Position numbers and translations under genes: made by a program. From the NCBI GenBank assembly GCA_001799575.1, contig MGTT01000028.1, positions 1 through 64,000 on the forward strand: 64,000 nt of DNA, read 5' to 3'. Numbering within the stretch: position 1 is the first letter of the stretch; each line of letters begins with the position of its first letter. Positions 58,429 to 64,000 of this stretch are shown here, piece after piece. This DNA comes from Elusimicrobia bacterium GWA2_56_46 (lineage in GTDB: Bacteria > Elusimicrobiota > Elusimicrobia > Elusimicrobiales > UBA9959). The notes under the pieces are model-generated. The model had not been told where the DNA came from. It did no database searches and saw only the letters and a list, made by a program, of their open reading frames with translations.

Positions 58429-58737
58429 ATGTTATTTGCCAGAGTGGTAGGCAACGTGGTCTGCACGCGCAAGGACGACAAGCTTGTGGGCGTAAAACTC
58501 CTGATGGTCCAGCCGGTCGGCCTGGAAGACAAACCGCGCGGGAATATTCTGGTGGGTATCGACGCCGTCGGCGCTGGAGAGGGCGAACTGGTTCTGCTGG
58601 TGCAGGGCTCCAGCGCCAGGCAGACTTCCAAGACAGAAAATACGCCGGTGGACTGCACGATCTTCGCTATCGTGGACACCATAGAGAAAGACGGGAAAAC
58701 CGTGTTCAACAAGCGAAGCGACAAGATGATTGTTTGA
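58429..58737 (+). CDS. BMC-P pentameric vertex protein (EutN/CcmL/PduN family), copy 1
   Basis: The 102-residue protein is a clear EutN-type vertex protein: MLFARVVGNVVCTRKDDKLV, then LVGIDAVGAGEGELVLLVQG, SSARQTSKTENTPVDCTIFA. Five copies close each corner of the shell. ATG 58429 has CGGAGG upstream. It is the most typical of the three copies in the locus. Confidence 0.95.
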   Translation: MLFARVVGNVVCTRKDDKLVGVKLLMVQPVGLEDKPRGNILVGIDAVGAGEGELVLLVQGSSARQTSKTENTPVDCTIFAIVDTIEKDGKTVFNKRSDKMIV

Positions 58738-58787
58738 TAGAAGTGATTATAACCACTAATCACTAGACACTAACCACTGGCTTTTAT

Positions 58788-60206
58788 ATGCCTATAACCG
58801 ACGAAGAACTTCAGCGCATAGTGGCGGAGGTGGTTAAAAATCTGGATGTGGACGCGGCGCCGCTCGGGGATCAGGGCCGCTCCGGCGGGCCCGTATTTTC
58901 TTCCGTGGACGCGGCTGTCGGCTCCGCCCGGGAAGCCCAGGAGACGTTCCAGGCCCTGGGTCTGGAGGCGCGTTCAAAGATCATCGAAGCCATGCGCAAG
59001 GCGTCGGCTGATAATGCCGCCCGCTGGGCGCAGCTGGCCGTAACCGAGACCGGCATGGGCCGTGTGGAAGACAAGATCCGCAAAAACCTTCTCGTCGCCG
59101 CCAGGACTCCCGGCGTAGAAGATCTCCGCTCGGTGTCCTATACCGGGGACAAGGGCCTTACCCTGGTGGAATGGGCGCCGTTCGGAGTGGTGGCCGCCAT
59201 AACTCCTTCCACCAACGCCGCGGCGACCATTATCAGCAACGCCATCGGCATACTGGCCGCCGGCAACTCGGTCGTTTTTTCGCCTCATCCGTCCGCCAAG
59301 GGCTGCGCGCAGGACTGCGTGCGCGCGCTTAATTCCGCCGTGATCTCGGCGGGGGGGCCCGCGAATCTCGTAACCACCCTGGAAAACCCGACCCAGGAAT
59401 CCACAAGGGAGCTTTTGGCCCATCCCGGGGGCCGCATGAATCTCGTCACCGGCGGCCCGGCCATAGTAAAAGTCGCCATGACCGCGGGCAAGGCCTGCAA
59501 GACCATCGCCGCCGGCCCGGGTAATCCGCCCGTCGTCGTGGACGAGACCGCCGTGTTTCCCGACTGCGCCCGCGAGATCATCACCGGCTGCGGTTTCGAT
59601 AATAATGTCCTGTGCATCGCAGAAAAAGAGGTGATCGTGACGGAAAAGGCCAGAAGCAGGTTCCTTGAGAGCATGCGTAAAGATCCCAGGGCCTGCGAAC
59701 TCAATTCTTCCCAGATGGACAAGCTGGCCGGGCTCGCCATTCTCGAACCCGGCAAAGAACCCAGGGTCAACAGGGAATTCATCGGCAGGAACGCGGCGGT
59801 CATCGCCAGGGCTATAGGCCTCGATCTGCCGGACGAGGTGCGCGTGCTCTGGTCCGAGGTCTCCGGCGACCACCCTTTCGCGGTTTCCGAACAGCTTATG
59901 CCCGTGCTGCCGGTGATTTCCGCGCGCGATACCGACGCCGCCATAGAACTGGCTTATAAACTGGAATGGGAGCATCATCATACCGCCGGGATGTATTCCA
60001 CCGATGTCGGAAACATGACCCGGATGGGACGCCGCATGGCCTGTTCCATCTTCGTGAAGAACGCCTGCACCCTGTACGGGCTGGGCATGGGAGAGGGCTA
60101 CGCTTCCATGTCCATCGGCACGCCGACGGGCGACGGCATTACCAAAACTTCGCATTTCGTCAGGCCGCTGCAGTGCAGCCTCGTCGGATACATGAGAATA
60201 GCGTAA
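58788..60206 (+). CDS. CoA-acylating aldehyde dehydrogenase of the microcompartment (PduP/EutE-like)
   Basis: The 472-residue enzyme has the PduP/EutE layout: an N-terminal helix ITDEELQRIVAEVVKNL (likely encapsulation peptide), the NAD site region and TPSTNAAATIISNAIG, AAGPGNPPVVVDETA, and the catalytic Cys in FDNNVLCIAEKEVIV (about residue 275). It turns acetaldehyde into acetyl-CoA with NAD. In this locus acetaldehyde would come from DeoC. A repeat-rich gap of 50 bases separates it from the BMC-P gene, and the second BMC-T follows 11 bases later. Confidence 0.95.
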   Translation: MPITDEELQRIVAEVVKNLDVDAAPLGDQGRSGGPVFSSVDAAVGSAREAQETFQALGLEARSKIIEAMRKASADNAARWAQLAVTETGMGRVEDKIRKNLLVAARTPGVEDLRSVSYTGDKGLTLVEWAPFGVVAAITPSTNAAATIISNAIGILAAGNSVVFSPHPSAKGCAQDCVRALNSAVISAGGPANLVTTLENPTQESTRELLAHPGGRMNLVTGGPAIVKVAMTAGKACKTIAAGPGNPPVVVDETAVFPDCAREIITGCGFDNNVLCIAEKEVIVTEKARSRFLESMRKDPRACELNSSQMDKLAGLAILEPGKEPRVNREFIGRNAAVIARAIGLDLPDEVRVLWSEVSGDHPFAVSEQLMPVLPVISARDTDAAIELAYKLEWEHHHTAGMYSTDVGNMTRMGRRMACSIFVKNACTLYGLGMGEGYASMSIGTPTGDGITKTSHFVRPLQCSLVGYMRIA

Positions 60207-60217
60207 GGAGAATTTAT

Positions 60218-60769
60218 ATGCAGGCAAACATCGCCATCGGATTGTTGGAGACCACCTCCATAGCCAGGGGCATAGAAACGCTTGACGCCATGTGCAAGGC
60301 CGCCGGCGTGAAGCCGGAAACCGCCGCCGCCATCTCCAAAGGCAAATATATAATCATCATTTCAGGCCCCGTGGGGGAAGTGGAATCGGCGATGGCAAAG
60401 GGCGTGGAAACAGCCGGCGATACCGCGGCGGCCGCGCATGTCATCCGTAACATCCACTCCGGCGTGCTTTCCGCTTTGAACAGGAAGATAAAAGCCGGCA
60501 GGATAGAGGCCGTCGGGATCGTGGAGACCAGGGACGCCCTTCCCGCCGTGTTCGCGGCCGACGCCGCGGCCAAAGCGGCGTTCGTGCAAATGTCCGAGGT
60601 CAATACCGGCAAGGGCATAGGCGGCAAAGGCTATTTCATCGTAACCGGGGACGTGGGCGCGGTACGGACAGCCGTTTCCGCCGGAGTGAAAGCCATAGGC
60701 GAGGGTGCCGTAGTCGCCCGGATAGTCATTCCCAACGCCCACGAGCATGTTGTGGAAGCGATAGGATAG
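60218..60769 (+). CDS. BMC-T tandem shell protein, second copy
   Basis: The 183-residue protein has two BMC domains (MQANIAIGLLETTSIARGIE; then RIEAVGIVETRDALPAVFAA from about residue 93). It lacks the Cys of the first copy: its pore loop reads SKGKYIIIISGPVGEVESAM. It may form trimers with a larger or gated pore for bulky substrates and cofactors. AAGGAG lies upstream of ATG 60218. It follows the aldehyde dehydrogenase and precedes the RpiB-like gene by 12 bases. Confidence 0.92.
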   Translation: MQANIAIGLLETTSIARGIETLDAMCKAAGVKPETAAAISKGKYIIIISGPVGEVESAMAKGVETAGDTAAAAHVIRNIHSGVLSALNRKIKAGRIEAVGIVETRDALPAVFAADAAAKAAFVQMSEVNTGKGIGGKGYFIVTGDVGAVRTAVSAGVKAIGEGAVVARIVIPNAHEHVVEAIG

Positions 60770-60781
60770 GAAGGAGGCTTT

Positions 60782-61228
60782 ATGCGGCTTGTTATCGGTT
60801 CGGATCATGCGGGTTTTGAGGCCAAGGAAAAGCTGAAGAAATTTATCCAGAGCCTCGGGCACGATGTGACCGACTTCGGCTGCTACTCCGCCGAACCGGT
60901 GGATTTTCCCGATATCGCCATGCTTGTGGGTGACGCGGTGCGCAAAAAAGAGTTTGAAAAGGGGGTGCTGATAGACGGCTTTAACGGCGCTATGCCCCTG
61001 GCCGCCAATAAAATCCCGGGTATACGCGCCGTGGGCGCGTATGATATTATTTCGGCGCGTTTCGCCGCGGCCCACGAGGACTGCAATGTATTGTGTCTGG
61101 GCGGCAAGACTCACGGCGAACTTGCCCTGCAGGAAATGATCAAGGCGTGGCTGAATACGCCTTTCGAGGGCGGCAAGTACCAGAAGCGTCTGGATAAGAT
61201 AACGGCGATAGAACAGCGCTGCTGCTGA
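60782..61228 (+). CDS. RpiB-like sugar-phosphate isomerase with altered active site
   Basis: The 148-residue protein is of the RpiB/LacA/LacB family: MRLVIGSDHAGFEAKEKLKK with the N-terminal Asp8-His9, and LAANKIPGIRAVGAYDIISA and AAHEDCNVLCLGGKT later. The loop that normally reads C-G-T-G-(I/V)-G with the catalytic Cys reads LIDGFNGAMPLAANK, so Asp65 replaces the Cys; Glu75 of the mycobacterial type is also absent. It may have shifted specificity or rely on another acid/base. RpiB is a hallmark of SPU microcompartments. GGAGG precedes ATG 60782. Confidence 0.85.
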   Translation: MRLVIGSDHAGFEAKEKLKKFIQSLGHDVTDFGCYSAEPVDFPDIAMLVGDAVRKKEFEKGVLIDGFNGAMPLAANKIPGIRAVGAYDIISARFAAAHEDCNVLCLGGKTHGELALQEMIKAWLNTPFEGGKYQKRLDKITAIEQRCC

Positions 61229-61234
61229 AGTAAT

Positions 61235-61543
61235 ATGAGACAAGCCAAAGTTATCGGCAGGGTGTTCTGTTCAAGGCAGTGCTGCGGCATGGATTCCAAG
61301 ACCCTGCTTCTGATACAGCCGCTGGACTGGGACACCGATAAGCCGGCCGGAGAACCGCTGGTGGCGGCCGACACGGTCGGCGCCGGCGCCGGCGAGACCA
61401 TTTTTTTTGTGGCGGCCAGGGAGGCCGCCGCGGCTTTCGAGGGTTGGGAGGGGGAAACTTCCGTAAAATCGGATCTTCCCCCGGTGGACGCCGCGATACT
61501 GGGGATTATAGACGGAAAAAATTTATGTTCATCGCAAAAGTAG
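61235..61543 (+). CDS. BMC-P vertex protein (EutN family), divergent copy 2
   Basis: The 102-residue protein has the EutN fold pattern: MRQAKVIGRVFCSRQCCGMD, LVAADTVGAGAGETIFFVAA, ending AAILGIIDGK. The usual GSSAR stretch is replaced by REAAAAFEGWEGE. A Cys pair (RQCCG) at the N-terminal loop is unusual. It begins 6 bases after the RpiB stop and overlaps the next BMC-P gene by 19 bases. Confidence 0.85.
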   Translation: MRQAKVIGRVFCSRQCCGMDSKTLLLIQPLDWDTDKPAGEPLVAADTVGAGAGETIFFVAAREAAAAFEGWEGETSVKSDLPPVDAAILGIIDGKNLCSSQK

Positions 61544-61824
61544 TCGGGAACGTGTGGGCCACCAGGAAGCACAGGGAACTTAAAACTTATCCCCTCCTCC
61601 TGGTGAAAGCCGTGGATCCATGCGGCTCGGGGAAATTTTCCGGTGACACCGCGCTCGCACTGGACGGCGGCGTGGGCGCCGGCCCCGGCGACGTGGTGCT
61701 GGTAGTGGACGAGGGCGGCTCCGCCCGCAAGGTGCTCGGCGCTCCCAGGTGCCCCGTGCGCACCGTTATCTGCGGCATTGTGGACCAGACAAGCTCCGGT
61801 GACGAGGTCAAAAAATATGCGTGA
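61525..61824 (+). CDS. BMC-P vertex protein (EutN family), copy 3
   Basis: The 99-residue protein is EutN-like: [60 protein letters not shown]. The common DAVGAG reads GGVGAG. It begins inside the previous gene (19-base overlap) and overlaps deoC by 8 bases, so all three are coupled. Different vertex proteins may fit different shell corners or form mixed pentamers. Confidence 0.88.
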   Translation: MFIAKVVGNVWATRKHRELKTYPLLLVKAVDPCGSGKFSGDTALALDGGVGAGPGDVVLVVDEGGSARKVLGAPRCPVRTVICGIVDQTSSGDEVKKYA

Positions 61825-62836
61825 TGAAGAAATAAAAAAGATAGCGGAGGAAGTGGCGAAGATCCTGAAAGAGACCAAAACGGGCCGAACCCCGTTCAAA
61901 TATACTATGCCGGGAGATTCGGTGTCCACAGGCAGCGCCGGCAAGATGTTCCAGCATCCGCTGGTGACCCCGCCGCCCGGCCAGGCGCGAGCCGCAAGCC
62001 GCGAGCCGCGGGCCGCCGGCGCGGAGAACAGCCGGGGCGATTGCCGGCTGGAGGAGAACACCTGCGGCCCCTCCTGCCAGAACTGCAATCCGCTTAACAA
62101 ATATACCGCCGGGCAGGTAAAGGAGATGGGAGTGGAACGCGTGAGTTTCTGCAATCCCAACCAGTCCAGCGGTTCCATAGCGGGCATGATAGACCATACC
62201 CTTCTTAAGGCCAACGCCACGCAGGAAGAGGTCGGCAGGCTCTGCGAGGAAGCGCGCAAATACCGCTTCGCTTCCGTCTGCGTGAATCCCGGCTATGTCG
62301 CCATGTGCGCGAGGCTGCTTAAAGGAAGTTGCGTCAAGGTCTGTACGGTCATAGGTTTCCCGCTCGGCTCCACCACTCCCACGGTAAAGGCCATCGAAGC
62401 CCGCGACGCCATAGCGAACGGCGCCGACGAGATAGACATGGTCATCAATATCGGGGCGCTTAAGTCCGGTAACGACCACTTTGTGCTGGAAGATATCAAG
62501 GCCGTGCGCGAGGCCACGCGCGGCAGGGTGCTGAAAGTTATCATAGAAACTTCCTATCTGACCAGGGACGAGAAGATCCGCGCCTGTGAAATGTCCAGGC
62601 AGGCCGACGCCGATTTCGTCAAGACGTCCACGGGTTTCGGTTCCGGCGGCGCCACCGTGGAAGACGTGGCCCTGATGCGTTCGGTGGTGGGCCCTGAAAT
62701 GGGCGTCAAGGCTTCCGGCGGCATTAAGGACGCGAAAGCGGCCGGGGATATGATAAAAGCCGGAGCGACGCGTTTAGGCACCAGCGCCAGCATCGCCATT
62801 GTGTCTGGCGGGCAGGCGGCGAAAGGGCAGTACTAA
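61817..62836 (+). CDS. deoC: deoxyribose-phosphate aldolase DeoC with N-terminal targeting extension
   Basis: The 339-residue protein is longer than usual DeoC (about 220). Residues 1-18 ([18 protein letters not shown]) form a likely encapsulation helix; a Pro/Ala linker follows, then a Cys-rich stretch (Cys76, 83, 87, 90; [10 protein letters not shown]) that could bind a metal or Fe-S cluster. The aldolase (from about 115) keeps [29 protein letters not shown], the Schiff-base lysine in [15 protein letters not shown] and [10 protein letters not shown]. It splits 2-deoxyribose-5-phosphate into acetaldehyde and glyceraldehyde-3-phosphate. It is the signature enzyme of SPU compartments. Confidence 0.94.
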   Translation: MRDEEIKKIAEEVAKILKETKTGRTPFKYTMPGDSVSTGSAGKMFQHPLVTPPPGQARAASREPRAAGAENSRGDCRLEENTCGPSCQNCNPLNKYTAGQVKEMGVERVSFCNPNQSSGSIAGMIDHTLLKANATQEEVGRLCEEARKYRFASVCVNPGYVAMCARLLKGSCVKVCTVIGFPLGSTTPTVKAIEARDAIANGADEIDMVINIGALKSGNDHFVLEDIKAVREATRGRVLKVIIETSYLTRDEKIRACEMSRQADADFVKTSTGFGSGGATVEDVALMRSVVGPEMGVKASGGIKDAKAAGDMIKAGATRLGTSASIAIVSGGQAAKGQY

Positions 62837-62840
62837 AAAC

Positions 62841-62932
62841 AGTGGTCAGTAGACAGTGGTGAGTGGTCAGTGGGCAGGATGGAACATAATTTACTGACCA
62901 CTGAACACTAATCACTGACCACTGAACACTAA
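62841..62932. repeat. short repeats in direct and inverted order
   Basis: ACTGACCACTGAACACTAA occurs twice (62893-62911 and 62914-62932). Its inverse core AGTGGTCAGT occurs twice upstream (62841-62850 and 62862-62871), so a stem can form. The similar AGTGATTA/TAATCACT pair lies at about 58740-58765 between BMC-P and the aldehyde dehydrogenase. The stretch separates deoC from the last BMC-H gene. Confidence 0.6.
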
Positions 62933-62959
62933 ACGATGTAATTATTGAGGAGAACTAAT

Positions 62960-63253
62960 ATGTCAGAACCTAAAGAAGCGTTGGGAATGATCGAGACCAA
63001 GGGTTTCATCGGAATGATAGAATCTTCGGACGCTATGGCCAAAGCGGCCAAGGTCAGGCTCATCGGTTACGAGAAGATTGGCTCCGGCTATGTGACCACG
63101 CTGTGCGTGGGCGAGGTTGGCGCGGTGCGGGCGGCCGTGGAAGCGGGCGCGGCGGCCGCTCAGAAGGCCGGGGAACTTGTGGGTATGCACGTGATCCCCA
63201 GGCCCCACGACGATCTCGATAAATATATCGCAAAGATATCGGTAAAAGCCTAG
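62960..63253 (+). CDS. BMC-H hexameric shell protein, second copy
   Basis: The 97-residue single BMC domain ([20 protein letters not shown], then the pore part [20 protein letters not shown]) is close to the copy at 58029 but has GYVTTLCVG where that has GLVTILFRG, so pore-facing and edge residues differ. GAGGAGA precedes ATG 62960. It probably mixes with the first copy in the facets. Confidence 0.96.
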   Translation: MSEPKEALGMIETKGFIGMIESSDAMAKAAKVRLIGYEKIGSGYVTTLCVGEVGAVRAAVEAGAAAAQKAGELVGMHVIPRPHDDLDKYIAKISVKA

Positions 63254-63273
63254 CAATATGAATTCAGTAACTA

Positions 63274-63306
63274 CGTCATTCCCGCTAAAAGCACGCGGGA
63301 ATGACG
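63274..63306. repeat. perfect 12-bp palindromic repeat
   Basis: CGTCATTCCCGC (63274-63285) and GCGGGAATGACG (63295-63306) flank a 9-base loop. It belongs to the same GTCATTCC-GC family as the element at 49018-49098 and lies between the BMC-H gene and the small-protein gene. Confidence 0.7.
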
Positions 63307-63349
63307 GGTTTACCGAATATTTACCTGTGACTTGTGACTGGTTTCGCTT

Positions 63350-63598
63350 ATGCTCACAAAAGGCGATATTGCCGACATCATTTCAAAACGCCTTGCCGAA
63401 AGCCCGGCTTCTGTTGAAGCGCCGGTTGTCGCAAGGGCTTCGAGACCTCTGCCTAAACGGGTCTTTATAACCGATTGGGAGATGAAGAGGCTGGTTAAGC
63501 CCGGCTGCAAGAGCGTAAAAGTGCCCGCCAACGCCATCGTAAGTCCGCTCTCGCTGGACTGGCTTGATTACGGCGGCATAGACGTCGTTCGCGAATAA
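63350..63598 (+). CDS. small BMC-associated protein with targeting-like helix
   Basis: The 82-residue protein starts with an amphipathic helix LTKGDIADIISKRLAES like the encapsulation peptides of its neighbours, then a Pro/Ala linker and the domain FITDWEMKRLVKPGCKSVKV, PANAIVSPLSLDWLDYGGID. The end (SPLxxDWLxxxGIxV) recalls the short N-terminal domain of EutT-like and other compartment-linked proteins. It has no catalytic residues that I can name; it may be a scaffold for cargo packing. The start has no strong ribosome site. nadC follows after 4 bases. Confidence 0.7.
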   Translation: MLTKGDIADIISKRLAESPASVEAPVVARASRPLPKRVFITDWEMKRLVKPGCKSVKVPANAIVSPLSLDWLDYGGIDVVRE

Positions 63599-63602
63599 CC
63601 CG

Positions 63603-64000
63603 ATGAATACCCGGTTCGATCCTCTTATAAAAGCGGCACTGAAGGAAGATATCGGCAGGGGCGACGTGACCACCGAGGTCTTTGTCCCGAAAGGGCTGCG
63701 ATTTGAAGGCCGGATGTTCGCCAAGACCGGGGGCGTTCTGGCCGGCGCGAGGGTGGCCAGGCGGGTGTTCGAATTAGCGGATCCGGGTTCTAAAACCAGA
63801 CTGCTGCTTAACGACGGAGCCCGCTTCGGAAAAAGCGCCGTTATACTTGAGGTGACCGGTTCAAGGCGTCTGCTGACCGCCGAACGCACGGCGCTGAATT
63901 TCATCCAGCATCTCTCCGGCGTCGCTACCCGCGCGGCCATTTTCGCGAAAGAGACAAAGGGGCGGCGCACCAGGGTATACGATACCCGCAAAACCATTCC
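63603..64000 (+). CDS. nadC: nicotinate-nucleotide pyrophosphorylase NadC (3' cut by window)
   Basis: The first 132 residues are present: MNTRFDPLIKAALKEDIGRG, DVTTEVFV, then TAERTALNFIQHLSGVATRA and the beginning of the catalytic barrel TRVYDTRKTIP. These are clear NadC (quinolinate phosphoribosyltransferase) sequences, a step of de novo NAD synthesis. The gene runs past the window end, so it is partial here. It starts 4 bases after the small BMC-associated gene, in the same direction, and so looks like part of the operon. Confidence 0.93.
   Translation, partial: MNTRFDPLIKAALKEDIGRGDVTTEVFVPKGLRFEGRMFAKTGGVLAGARVARRVFELADPGSKTRLLLNDGARFGKSAVILEVTGSRRLLTAERTALNFIQHLSGVATRAAIFAKETKGRRTRVYDTRKTI

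Noticed and set aside
58974-60227. 417-residue minus-strand frame
   Set aside because: Antisense of the aldehyde dehydrogenase; Gly/His/Arg-rich shadow without motifs.
62841-62932. CRISPR-like array
   Set aside because: The repeats are about 19 bases, almost without spacers, only two per orientation, and no cas gene is in the window.

Overview
The window is one contiguous bacterial chromosome segment of moderately high GC. The cell is Gram-negative, because a FadL-type outer-membrane protein is encoded, and it carries a bacterial microcompartment (BMC) locus and a chromosomal arsenic island. The mix of genes and the palindromic repeats would fit Elusimicrobiota or a related phylum, but this is a guess; no rRNA or other phylogenetic marker was read that would settle it.

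Left part (1-6.8 kb): the end of an unidentified gene, a transposase remnant, an MFS transporter with an ankyrin-repeat protein, a large hybrid sensor kinase bracketed by REP-like repeats, and a small membrane protein/XRE regulator pair with a readable promoter and operator. From 11.9 down to 6.9 kb, on the minus strand, runs a tightly coupled five-gene operon (HTH, DUF1016 nuclease, DUF5677, TPR-like, SWIM zinc finger) of unknown role.

Defence island (12.3-28.5 kb, minus strand): a complete type-1-like BREX operon, brxA-brxB-brxC-pglX-[abiEi-abiEii]-pglZ-brxL, reading from a good sigma-70-like promoter at about 28.5 kb. It continues with no gap into a two-gene CBASS (capV patatin phospholipase and CD-NTase). 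Start/stop overlaps suggest that BREX, AbiE and CBASS are made from one transcript of about 16 kb.

Mobile element (28.6-40.1 kb, plus strand mostly): small unknown proteins, a tyrosine recombinase, a MerR-like/excisionase-like HTH protein, a primase-helicase, a terminase large subunit and a large serine recombinase whose stop codon lies inside the 3' end of tRNA-Gln. There are no capsid, portal or tail genes, so it looks like a phage satellite or decayed prophage, perhaps the vehicle of the defence island.

Backbone (40.1-53.2 kb): tRNA-Gln and tRNA-Pro, a PAP2 phosphatase, an arsenic operon (arsR, permease, thioredoxin-like protein, arsF, arsG, arsM, acr3), then an rRNA methyltransferase, an ABC-F protein, TypA/BipA, a CYTH protein, a response regulator and FadL.

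BMC locus (53.3-64.0 kb, running off the end): aminotransferase, PduS-like flavo-iron-sulfur protein, two tandem-domain (BMC-T) shell proteins, two BMC-H, three BMC-P (EutN), triosephosphate isomerase, PduL, CoA-acylating aldehyde dehydrogenase, an RpiB-like protein, DeoC, a small protein with a targeting-like helix and nadC. The set matches the sugar-phosphate-utilising (SPU) class. DeoC would split deoxyribose-5-phosphate into acetaldehyde and glyceraldehyde-3-phosphate, AldDH and PduL would turn the acetaldehyde into acetyl-phosphate, and TIM would handle the triose. Several cargo proteins share similar N-terminal helices that look like encapsulation peptides, and the RpiB homologue lacks the usual catalytic cysteine.
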